10,630 bases of DNA. It comes from DASZKW01 sp035552775. Lineage in GTDB: Bacteria > Actinomycetota > Acidimicrobiia > Acidimicrobiales > Palsa-688. A program made the translations under genes and the position numbers. The notes under the pieces are model-generated. The model did no database searches and had not been told where the DNA came from. It worked only from the letters and a program-made list of their open reading frames with translations. The stretch lies in the NCBI GenBank assembly GCA_035552775.1, contig DASZKW010000017.1, forward strand, positions 1 to 10,630, written 5' to 3'. This document shows positions 4,649-10,630 of this stretch, piece by piece (the stretch's first letter is position 1; every line of letters begins with the position of its first letter).

Positions 4649-5854
4649 TCAGGCGACAGAAGGTGCGCCGGCCGGTTCCCAGGCGCGAAGGTCCGTGAGC
4701 CTGGCATCGTTGGAGAACATCTCCACGACAGGCGCGTCCACGCCGAGGCGCCGGCAGATGCGCTCGACTTCGAGCTGCTGGTCCCACAGCACGAGGGTCA
4801 CGACCAAGCCTGGCCGTCCGGCCCGTGCCGTGCGCCCCGATCGGTGAAGGTAGCCCTTGTGGTCCTCCGGGGGGTCGTAGTGGATGACGATGTCGATGTC
4901 GTCGACATCGATGCCGCGGGCGGCGACGTCGGTGGCGACCAGGACGGGCAGGGTGCCGTCGGCGAAGTGGTGCAGGGCTCGTTCCCGGAGCTGCTGGCGC
5001 AGGTCCCCGTGGATGGCCCGGGCGTCGATCCCCTCCTTGCGCAAGGCTTCGGTCAAGCGGTCGGCGCCCCGCTTGGTGCGGGAGAAGACGATCGTGCGGG
5101 AGGCGTGGCGGGCGATCTGCGCGGTCACCTTCACCTTGTCCATCTGATGGACGAGGAGAAAACGGTGCTCCAGCTCGGTGACCATCGTCGTGGCCGACGC
5201 CACCTCGTGGCGCACCGGGTCGCGAAGCTCGTGGCGCACCAGGCGGTCAACGTCGCCATCGAGGGTCGCCGAGAACAACATGGTCTGGTGGGGACCCCCG
5301 AGGTGGCGCAGGAGCCACTCGATCTGGGGCAGGAAGCCCATGTCGCACATGCGGTCGGCCTCGTCGAGCACCACGACCTCGATGGCCGACAGGTCGACCT
5401 CACCCCGCTGGCGCAGGTCGATGAGCCGGCCCGGGGTGGCCACGATGACGTCGGTGCCGCCGCGCAGCGAAGCGATCTGGGCGTCCATGCCGGTACCGCC
5501 GTAGCAGGCGGTGAGGTCCATGCCGAGGGCGCCGGCGAGGGGCGCGAGCACCCCGGCGACCTGGCCGGCCAGCTCGCGTGTCGGCACCAGGACGAGAGCC
5601 CGGGGGAGACGCCGGCGCGCCCGTGCCGCGACCGTGGCTGAGATGCGCTGCAGTAGGGGAACGCCGAAGGCGAGGGTCTTGCCTGACCCCGTTTTCGCTT
5701 TCCCACACACATCGCGCCCGGCCAGAGCGTCAGCGATGGTGAGCGCCTGGATGGCAAAGGGTTCGGTGATCCCTCGTTCCGCCAGCGCATCGGCCAGGGC
5801 CGCCGTCACGCCCAGTGTTGAGAACGAGCTGTCCAGCTCGACTGAAATGGTCAA
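4649..5854 (-). CDS. DEAD-box ATP-dependent RNA helicase
   Basis: This 401-residue protein unwinds or remodels structured RNA using ATP, typically in ribosome assembly or mRNA turnover. All motifs are present: Q motif (Phe11 to Gln36), Walker A AKTGSGKT (53-60), PTRELA (91-96), TPGR (140-143), DEAD (164-167), SAT (195-197), then in domain 2 TIVFSRTK, ATDVAARGIDV and HRSGRTARAG. There is almost no C-terminal extension, so it is a minimal two-domain form like short RhlE-type helicases; the exact subfamily is uncertain. Start: the TTG at 5854 has AGGAG five bases upstream (5860-5864). A longer GTG start at 5905 has no such site and would run through the divergent promoter region. It is followed by the membrane-protein gene at 30 bp and divergent from xseA. 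Confidence 0.93.
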   Translation of the reverse strand: MTISVELDSSFSTLGVTAALADALAERGITEPFAIQALTIADALAGRDVCGKAKTGSGKTLAFGVPLLQRISATVAARARRRLPRALVLVPTRELAGQVAGVLAPLAGALGMDLTACYGGTGMDAQIASLRGGTDVIVATPGRLIDLRQRGEVDLSAIEVVVLDEADRMCDMGFLPQIEWLLRHLGGPHQTMLFSATLDGDVDRLVRHELRDPVRHEVASATTMVTELEHRFLLVHQMDKVKVTAQIARHASRTIVFSRTKRGADRLTEALRKEGIDARAIHGDLRQQLRERALHHFADGTLPVLVATDVAARGIDVDDIDIVIHYDPPEDHKGYLHRSGRTARAGRPGLVVTLVLWDQQLEVERICRRLGVDAPVVEMFSNDARLTDLRAWEPAGAPSVA

Positions 5855-5859
5855 ACGTA

Positions 5860-5864
5860 CTCCT
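5860..5864 (-). promoter_or_regulatory. Shine-Dalgarno deciding the TTG start of the helicase
   Basis: AGGAG on the minus strand, five bases before TTG (5854-5852). It favours the 401-residue form over one 17 residues longer starting at GTG 5905. Confidence 0.75.
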
Positions 5865-5896
5865 GGATGAATTGGTAACAGCCTACCGTGGCCGGG

Positions 5897-5928
5897 CGAT
5901 GTCACACTGTGTAGCTACCCTGACATCG
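5897..5928. promoter_or_regulatory. Inverted repeat in the helicase-xseA divergent region, possible operator
   Basis: CGATGTCA (5897-5904) and TGACATCG (5921-5928) are perfect 8-bp reverse complements separated by 16 bp. The spacer includes the smaller palindrome ACACTGTGT (5904-5912). The right arm ends directly at the xseA ATG (5929) and overlaps a -10-like TACCCT (5916-5921). The position between two divergent genes suits a dimeric regulator, but none is known here. Confidence 0.4.
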
Positions 5929-7200
5929 ATGACCCTGCCCCTGTGGCCCTCCGAGCCCGCCGGCCCGAGGCGTGTGACCCTGGTCCGCCTGGCCGGCGAG
6001 ATCGCCCGTTCCGTCGCCGCAGTGGGAAGGGTGGCGATCGACGGTGAGGTCCACCGCCCGATGCAGTCGCGGGGTGGGCGGATCTTTTTCACCCTTCGCG
6101 ACCGGGCGGCAGAGATGAAAGTGGCGGTGCCCGCCTCGGCGGTGCGGCGCTGCCGGGCGGTGCACGGCGAACGGGTGTGCGTGGTCGGCGCCCTCGAGTG
6201 GGTCAACGACAGAGGTTCGCTCCAGATCCGGGCCGAGGAGGTAAGCCCGGTCGGGACGGGTGCCATCGCCGCCATGATCGCGGAGGCGCGCCGGCGCTTG
6301 GTGGACGACGGGCTCGTCGATCGGCCGAGGCGGGTGGTTCCCCGCCTCCCGCGGCGCATCGGGGTGATATGTGGTGCCGACGCTGCGGTCCGCAAGGACA
6401 TCGAGTCGGTGGTCGCCGAGCGCTTCGCCGGCTACCCGCTGGTGGTGCGCGAGTGCGCAGTGTCGGGGCCCGGGGCGCCGAGCGCCATCGTGGAGACCCT
6501 GCACGAGATCGCCTCCCAGCCGGGCGTGGATGTGGTCATCATGGCGCGCGGTGGTGGCGACGCCACCGCCCTGCTGGCCTGGAGCGACGAGGACGTGTGC
6601 CGGGCCGTCGCCGCCTGTCCCGTCCCAGTGGTCTCGGCCATCGGCCACGACGGCGACCACCCCTTGTGCGACGAGGTCGCTGACGTGCGCTGCGGTACCC
6701 CGTCCATCGCCGCCGCCACCATCGTGCCCTCGCGCGCCGAGCTCCACGCCGGCGTGGACCGCCTGCTGGCGGCATCGACGGGCCGCATGGCGGCGCGCTG
6801 CGAGCGCTCGGCCCAGCGGTTGTCGGCCGTCGACACTGCCGGTGCCCTGACCGCCGGCGTGCGGCGGGCCGCCGACCTGCTTTCCTCTGCCGGCCGCGAG
6901 CTGGCCCGGGCCCATCCCCGCCGCCAGCTGGCGGCAGCAGGCCAGCGCCTGGCCAATCTCGACTGGCGCCGTCCGGCCGGCGAGCGCGTCGGCTACGCCC
7001 GGGGGCGCCTGGAGGCCGAAGGCCGCCACCTCCGGGCGCTGTCGCCCCAACACGTGCTGGAGCGTGGCTACGCGGTGGTGCGCAGGGCCGAAGACGAGGT
7101 TGTCCGCCGCTGGTCCCAGGTCAGCCCCGACGAGGACGTGGCCATCCGCCTGGCCGAAGGCCGGCTGGTGGCCACAGTGCGAGAGCGCCACAGTGACTGA
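5929..7200 (+). CDS. xseA: Exodeoxyribonuclease VII large subunit
   Basis: The 423-residue catalytic subunit of exonuclease VII degrades single-stranded DNA to oligonucleotides with XseB in repair and recombination. In order: N-terminal OB-fold DNA-binding domain (about 15-110, with VAIDGEVHRP and GRIFFTLRD), catalytic domain (about 140-300), an Ala/Arg-rich helical region (about 290-370), and a C-terminal segment (LSPQHVLERGYAVV and onward). The four residues important in E. coli (Asp155, Arg205, His238, Asp241) correspond at a constant offset to Asp157 (RKDIESV), Arg207 (ARGGGD), His240 and Asp243 (IGHDGD). The ATG at 5929 is chosen because the OB domain follows at a normal distance. It lacks a Shine-Dalgarno, and a TACCCT box seven bases upstream would fit a leaderless mRNA. 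ATG 5899 is an alternative. It overlaps xseB by 8 bp. Confidence 0.95.
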   Translation: MTLPLWPSEPAGPRRVTLVRLAGEIARSVAAVGRVAIDGEVHRPMQSRGGRIFFTLRDRAAEMKVAVPASAVRRCRAVHGERVCVVGALEWVNDRGSLQIRAEEVSPVGTGAIAAMIAEARRRLVDDGLVDRPRRVVPRLPRRIGVICGADAAVRKDIESVVAERFAGYPLVVRECAVSGPGAPSAIVETLHEIASQPGVDVVIMARGGGDATALLAWSDEDVCRAVAACPVPVVSAIGHDGDHPLCDEVADVRCGTPSIAAATIVPSRAELHAGVDRLLAASTGRMAARCERSAQRLSAVDTAGALTAGVRRAADLLSSAGRELARAHPRRQLAAAGQRLANLDWRRPAGERVGYARGRLEAEGRHLRALSPQHVLERGYAVVRRAEDEVVRRWSQVSPDEDVAIRLAEGRLVATVRERHSD

Positions 7201-7549
7201 CGTGACACCGCCCGCAGGGGACGCGCCCGCCGGGCCCGCGCCCGCCGGGCCAGCGCCCGCCGGGCCCGCGCCCGCCGGGCCCGCGCCCGCCGGGCTCGCG
7301 CCCGCCGGGCCAGCGCCCGCCGGGCTCGCGTCCGAGGGTCTCGACGGCCTGAGCTTCGAGCGGCTCATGGAAGCGCTGGAGGCGATCACCGCCCGGCTGG
7401 CCGGCGCCGACATCGGCATCGAGGAGGCCGCCGACCTCTACGAGCAGGCGGAGCGCCTCCACGCCAAGGCGACCGAGCGCCTGGCCCAGGTCTCCGAGCG
7501 GGTCGCCCGCCTGTCGGCGCGCTCAGAGGGTCTCGAAGCGAAGGAGTAG
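7193..7549 (+). CDS. xseB: Exodeoxyribonuclease VII small subunit with an APAGP-repeat N-terminus
   Basis: XseB binds the helical arm of XseA and is needed for exonuclease VII activity. The C-terminal part (from LSFERLMEALEAI, about residue 55 on) is a typical XseB helical hairpin with EEAADLYEQAERLHAKATERL, and resembles the whole of ordinary family members (about 70-80 residues). The product is 118 residues because residues 11-50 are seven in-frame pentapeptides (APAGP or APAGL) plus a degenerate one, encoded by a 15-bp DNA repeat. Start: GTG at 7193, seven bases after GAGAG (7181-7185) and overlapping the xseA stop by 8 bp, which indicates coupled translation. GTG 7202 is an alternative. 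No start codon lies between the repeat and the XseB core until the ATG within it, so the repeat is very likely translated. Confidence 0.9.
   Translation: MTDVTPPAGDAPAGPAPAGPAPAGPAPAGPAPAGLAPAGPAPAGLASEGLDGLSFERLMEALEAITARLAGADIGIEEAADLYEQAERLHAKATERLAQVSERVARLSARSEGLEAKE
7223..7342 (+). repeat. 15-bp minisatellite inside xseB, seven units plus one degenerate
   Basis: Seven units of GCGCCCGCCGGG plus a variable last codon (CCC, CCA or CTC) run in register from 7223 to 7327; a degenerate eighth ends at 7342. The period is in frame with xseB and gives APAGP/APAGL. Units carry CCCGCCGG, shared with the intergenic arrays at 1478-1619. Confidence 0.95.
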
Positions 7550-7647
7550 GCACGGCTTTCCGGGGGGCGTTCGCCGGGCTGGGCCATCCTGGGCGCCTGG
7601 TCGGGCGCAACGACTGCCAAATGTGCACCAACGCGCGCCCGGGCCGC

Positions 7648-7725
7648 CGAAATGCAGCAGATCGCACGGTTTGCGTGGGTTGTCGTGCACGGCGAGGCGC
7701 CCACCGCGCGCAACCATGCATTTCG
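7648..7725. repeat. Imperfect long inverted repeat between convergent genes
   Basis: The outer arms CGAAATGCA (7648-7656) and TGCATTTCG (7717-7725) are perfect complements. Further in, GGTTTGCGTGGG (7668-7679) is partly complementary to 7700-7715 (CCCAC then GCGCAACC) with bulges. The surrounding 7550-7802 spacer separates convergent xseB and the phosphoesterase gene and shows no coding. It may fold as a bidirectional terminator-like structure or be a relic of an inverted-repeat element. Confidence 0.4.
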
Positions 7726-7802
7726 CGGGCCGCCGGCCGGGTCGACGCTCGCCCCCGCCGGAGGGCCTAGGTTGCAAACTGGGATGAGATGTGCGGGGAC
7801 CA

Positions 7803-8981
7803 CTAACTCCGGGCGGGCCAGGTGTGGCTGAAGCAGCGCTGGGCAAGCTTGCCCGGCGCCCATCGGCCCCACAGGCCGTACAAGGCCTCAGCGGTCGCTT
7901 CGTTCCAGGCGATAGCCGCCGGGTCGGCCACCCGGCGCACGACCTGGCGGATACCGCCCTCGTGGACGGCGTAGCCCGCCCACACCCCGGGGTAGTCCTT
8001 GGTCGAGCCGATCTCGGTGATGACCAGCGGCCCACGTTCGTGGCGCCGGGTGCGGTGGGTGTGGCCCCCCGACACCAGGGTCGCCGGGTTGGCGGCGGCC
8101 AGAGCGTCGAGCAACGGCACCGCCTCGGCCGCGGGCACGCCGGGAGGATAGAAACGGCGCAGGGCCGACAGCTCGAGCTGATGGTGGAGCAGCACCAGCG
8201 CGGCGCCCTCAGCCCCAGCTGCCAACTCGGCCAGACGGGTTCTTTGCTCGGCCTCGACGTGGCCCCGCCGGTGGTGGGGATCGGGCGTGTGGCCGAGGAC
8301 GATGCGCAGGCCGGCCACGTCGCGGGCCCAGGGCTCGCTGGCCACCTCGATGCCGTAGCCGGCCAGCACGCCGGGGCCGTCGACGCCGTAGCGGACGTCG
8401 TGGTTGCCGAGATTGGCGAGCACGGCGACGGGAGCAGAGCGAAGCAGCCGTCCCGCCTGGTGGAATTCGCCGCGCTTGGAGTCTCGGGTCAGATCCCCCT
8501 TGACCAACATCAGCTCGGCGCCCCAGTCAGCGGCCTCCCGGAGCGCGGCGCGCGCACACCTCAGCGCGTGGGGCTCCCACCCGCGGGGCAGCGGGCGGGC
8601 GTCCTCGATGGTCCCGAACACCCCGAAGGCGCGATCACCGATGTGGATGTCGTTGACCGTCGCCACGCGCCCCAACAGCCGCCCCGGGGGTGGGGCGAGG
8701 GTGGTAACTTCGCCCACCTTGGCCCTCGGGCCGCCCTCCAGCCGCACGCAGATGTCATAGGAGTGGGCAGGGTCCAGACCGGCGATGTCCAGGGCACCGG
8801 GCCCGTGCGTACCGAGCGCCCGGGGTCGGCGCCCGCGGCGCCCGAGGAAGGCGGGCGGGGAGGCGGTGACGTCGACCGCCACGTCGCCGACCTCTATCGT
8901 GACCTCCTGCGCGGGCAGCACGGACCAAGTCAGTTGCACGCTGGTGTCCTCGACGGCGAATACCGATATCCCCGTAGCCAC
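7803..8981 (-). CDS. Calcineurin-like metallophosphoesterase with N-terminal beta domain
   Basis: The 392-residue product carries all the dimetal motifs of the family: D-I-H (Asp111, His113), KGD (Asp163), GNHD (Asn193-His194), a paired His (266-267) and GGHTH (His307, His309). It is therefore very likely an active phosphodiesterase or phosphatase; the substrate is unknown. Residues 1-95 look like a fibronectin/Ig-type beta domain (TSVQLTWSVL, LDPAHSYDICVRL) such as precedes phosphoesterase domains in purple acid phosphatases. It includes an Arg/Gly/Pro-rich loop at about 47-63. No signal peptide is visible. Start: GTG at 8981 is the first start after the aminopeptidase stop and leaves a 23-bp gap. 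It lacks a strong Shine-Dalgarno, so coupling to the upstream gene is likely. The frame stays open far upstream, but that part is antisense-like arginine-rich sequence inside the aminopeptidase gene. Confidence 0.87.
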   Translation of the reverse strand: MATGISVFAVEDTSVQLTWSVLPAQEVTIEVGDVAVDVTASPPAFLGRRGRRPRALGTHGPGALDIAGLDPAHSYDICVRLEGGPRAKVGEVTTLAPPPGRLLGRVATVNDIHIGDRAFGVFGTIEDARPLPRGWEPHALRCARAALREAADWGAELMLVKGDLTRDSKRGEFHQAGRLLRSAPVAVLANLGNHDVRYGVDGPGVLAGYGIEVASEPWARDVAGLRIVLGHTPDPHHRRGHVEAEQRTRLAELAAGAEGAALVLLHHQLELSALRRFYPPGVPAAEAVPLLDALAAANPATLVSGGHTHRTRRHERGPLVITEIGSTKDYPGVWAGYAVHEGGIRQVVRRVADPAAIAWNEATAEALYGLWGRWAPGKLAQRCFSHTWPARS

Positions 8982-9004
8982 CTTTGGGGTGGGGGGCCGG
9001 AAGG

Positions 9005-10630
9005 TCAGCGCTGCTTTCCGGCCAGTGCGGCGGCTAGGCAGGGGGCGACGCGCCGGCGGAAGGCCATGTTGATGTCCATCTGCTCCAGTAGCTGGGCCAG
9101 GCGAGGGCCGGCCTGGGGGATACGGTGGGTGCCGAGCCAGGCGCGGGCGCGCTCGGCTTCCGCCGGGTCGACCAATGACGTCACCCCGTCGACCATGCGG
9201 ATGAAGATGTTGGCGGGGAAGCGATCCAGGGCCTCGTCCCAGTGGTCCTCTATCCACTGCCAGGCCATCGTGGCCCCCGCCCGGTTGGCCAGGACCCGCC
9301 CGACGAGCATGGGGGCGTCCTGGCTGCGAACCTCGTCGGTGAGGCTGGTATCGAGGGTTTGGCGCAACAGCTCCGCATCGTCGCTCTGGGCCAGCGCGTA
9401 TAGGTAGCGGACCTCCTCCTGGGGAGTGGTCGCCCCTCTCAGCCGTCGCTTCATTGTCTCGTAGGCCTCGGCGCCGCCGGCGGAGGCGACGACGTGCACC
9501 ACCGCGGTGACCAGGTCGGGGTGGATGGCGGAGCCGTCGTCCTGGTAGGCGGCGAAGCGCCGGGCGGCCATTGCCCGAACCTCCTCGTCGGCGGCGAGGA
9601 TCCCGAGTGCGGCGATCAGACGCGAGCGGAGGGTGCCTTGGCGCTGGTCCTCGCCGGCGTCGGGGTCCCATCCCAGGCGCTCGAGGAGGGGACCGGCAAG
9701 CTCACGCACGTACGTCTGCAGGGCGGGCCGGTCGGCCTCGTCCGTCACCTTGTCGAGCAGGTCGAGCGGGCCGAGCAGGGCCGACCACACGTCGGGGTCG
9801 TCCTCCTCTCCGAGGTGACTGACCAGTGAGACCCACGACCCCAGGTCGGAGTCGCCGGCCACCACCCGTGCCCACGTGTCTCCTACCAGCGCCATGCGTT
9901 CGAGGGCGCCGATACCGCGCTCGCGGGGTCCGCCCGCGTTGGCGACCAGCCGGTCCAGTAGCTCGTCGCTGTAGCCGACCCTGTAGAAGCCCCAAGCCCC
10001 GTCGTTGACTATCACCCATTCGACCTCGCCGGCGAATGTCACCGTGGTCGAGCTGTCGTTGAGCAGCGCCCGCTCGCGCACCACCTGGCCGCCGATCGAG
10101 GCACGCAGGTTGACGGGCACCGACCAGCGTTCCCCGCTGTCCCCGTCGCCCCTTTCGCCCCCCGTTGTCTCTCCGAGGTCGTAGGAGAAGCGGCGCTGGT
10201 GCAACTTGATGCTGCGCCCGTCGTCACCCGCTTCCACGGAGACGATGGGATAGCCGCCCTGGAATATCCACGAGTCCATTATCGAACGCACCGGTTCCCC
10301 CGAGCTGGTCTCGATCGCATCCCACAGGTCGGTCGTCTCGGTGTTGGAGTACTGGTGCTCCTGCAGGTAGGCGGCGATCCCCTTGCGGAAGGCCTCCGGC
10401 CCCAGGTACTGCTCGAGCATCCGCAGGACCGAACCACCCTTTTCGTAGGTGAGGACGTCGAACATCGCCGACGCCTCCTCGGGCGGTCCCACCGCGAACT
10501 CGATCGGCCGGGTGGCGCGCAGGCTGTCGATGGCGAGGGCTTCGGCCTTGGCCGCGCCGAACGCCGTCCAGGCGTGCCACTCGGGTTTGAAATGGTCGGT
10601 GGTGGTGAGCTCCATGAACGTGGCGAACGC
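9005..10630 (-). CDS. pepN: M1-family aminopeptidase, C-terminal part (5' partial)
   Basis: This zinc metallopeptidase removes N-terminal amino acids from peptides. 541 residues are visible; the gene continues beyond the right edge, where the HExxH motif and the Glu ligand of the NEGFA motif would lie. The first visible residues, AFATFMEL, are the tail of that motif. Then come FKPEWHAWTAF, RPIEFAVGPPEE and LTYEKGGSVLRMLEQYLG, whose Tyr is the catalytic Tyr of the family, and FRKGIAAYLQEH..NTETTDLWDAIE with SIMDSWIFQGGYPIVSVE. From about WSVPVNL onward is the helical ERAP1-like C-terminal domain. A Gly/Glu/Asp-rich loop (GGERGDGDSGER) sits before it. It resembles the animal puromycin-sensitive type as well as bacterial PepN. 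The phosphoesterase gene follows 23 bp downstream. Confidence 0.92.
   Translation of the reverse strand, partial: AFATFMELTTTDHFKPEWHAWTAFGAAKAEALAIDSLRATRPIEFAVGPPEEASAMFDVLTYEKGGSVLRMLEQYLGPEAFRKGIAAYLQEHQYSNTETTDLWDAIETSSGEPVRSIMDSWIFQGGYPIVSVEAGDDGRSIKLHQRRFSYDLGETTGGERGDGDSGERWSVPVNLRASIGGQVVRERALLNDSSTTVTFAGEVEWVIVNDGAWGFYRVGYSDELLDRLVANAGGPRERGIGALERMALVGDTWARVVAGDSDLGSWVSLVSHLGEEDDPDVWSALLGPLDLLDKVTDEADRPALQTYVRELAGPLLERLGWDPDAGEDQRQGTLRSRLIAALGILAADEEVRAMAARRFAAYQDDGSAIHPDLVTAVVHVVASAGGAEAYETMKRRLRGATTPQEEVRYLYALAQSDDAELLRQTLDTSLTDEVRSQDAPMLVGRVLANRAGATMAWQWIEDHWDEALDRFPANIFIRMVDGVTSLVDPAEAERARAWLGTHRIPQAGPRLAQLLEQMDINMAFRRRVAPCLAAALAGKQR

Noticed and set aside
3875..5641. 588-residue plus-strand frame opposite the helicase and membrane protein
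   Set aside because: It spans two well-supported minus-strand genes and their junction; its His/Asp/Gly/Val-rich composition is typical of an antisense shadow.
5855..5905. Longer helicase start at GTG 5905
   Set aside because: No Shine-Dalgarno, and it would cover the divergent promoter region; TTG 5854 has AGGAG at five bases.
5902..7419. Minus-strand frame opposite xseA and xseB
   Set aside because: Its repeated AGP-type peptides are the complement of the xseB minisatellite; XseA has all catalytic residues on the plus strand.
8982..9671. N-terminal extension of the metallophosphoesterase
   Set aside because: It lies wholly within the aminopeptidase gene in another frame and is arginine/proline-rich; the GTG at 8981 follows the aminopeptidase stop.

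Overview
This is a high-GC actinobacterial window, probably from a deep-branching actinobacterium rather than a model genus. The clues are strong G/C third positions in every real gene, a beta-carbonic anhydrase very close in sequence to Mycobacterium tuberculosis Rv1284, a ribose-5-phosphate isomerase B of the mycobacterial type (Gly in place of the E. coli Cys, with a Glu base), an Amycolatopsis-like MenC, and frequent GTG/TTG starts. No mobile-element protein, CRISPR array, tRNA or rRNA was recognised.

Layout. 3-383 (+): the 3' end of an unrecognised gene whose tail is a 15-bp minisatellite. 445-933 (+): canA, with a good promoter candidate and a consensus Shine-Dalgarno. 934-1790: an 857-bp gene-poor stretch with hairpins, a 33-bp direct repeat, a 27-bp inverted repeat pair, a 10-bp minisatellite with G-quadruplex potential on the minus strand, a 30-bp duplication and a structured rpiB leader. 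1791-3534 (+): rpiB and menC, 22 bp apart. 3473-5854 (-): a DEAD-box helicase followed by a three-segment, pore-loop membrane protein whose 3' end overlaps menC tail to tail by 62 bp. 5929-7549 (+): xseA-xseB (exonuclease VII), divergent from the helicase across a short region with an inverted repeat. 7550-7802: a convergent spacer with an imperfect long hairpin. 7803-10630 (-): an M1 aminopeptidase cut by the window edge and, 23 bp downstream, a calcineurin-like metallophosphoesterase.

The genes are mostly housekeeping: bicarbonate supply, pentose phosphate isomerisation, menaquinone precursor synthesis, RNA remodelling, DNA repair and peptide breakdown. I see no convincing multi-gene novel system. 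The striking feature is the density of GC-rich tandem repeats carrying the 8-mer CCCGCCGG. Those with 15-bp units sit in reading frames (the tail of the first gene and the N-terminus of XseB); those with 10-bp and 37-bp periods sit between genes. MenC carries a separate low-complexity insert, itself an imperfect duplication, inside an otherwise conserved enzyme. The rpiB leader (competing hairpins plus a six-codon upstream ORF ending on the rpiB start) and the 1259-1362 inverted repeat are the best candidates for undescribed regulatory or mobile DNA.
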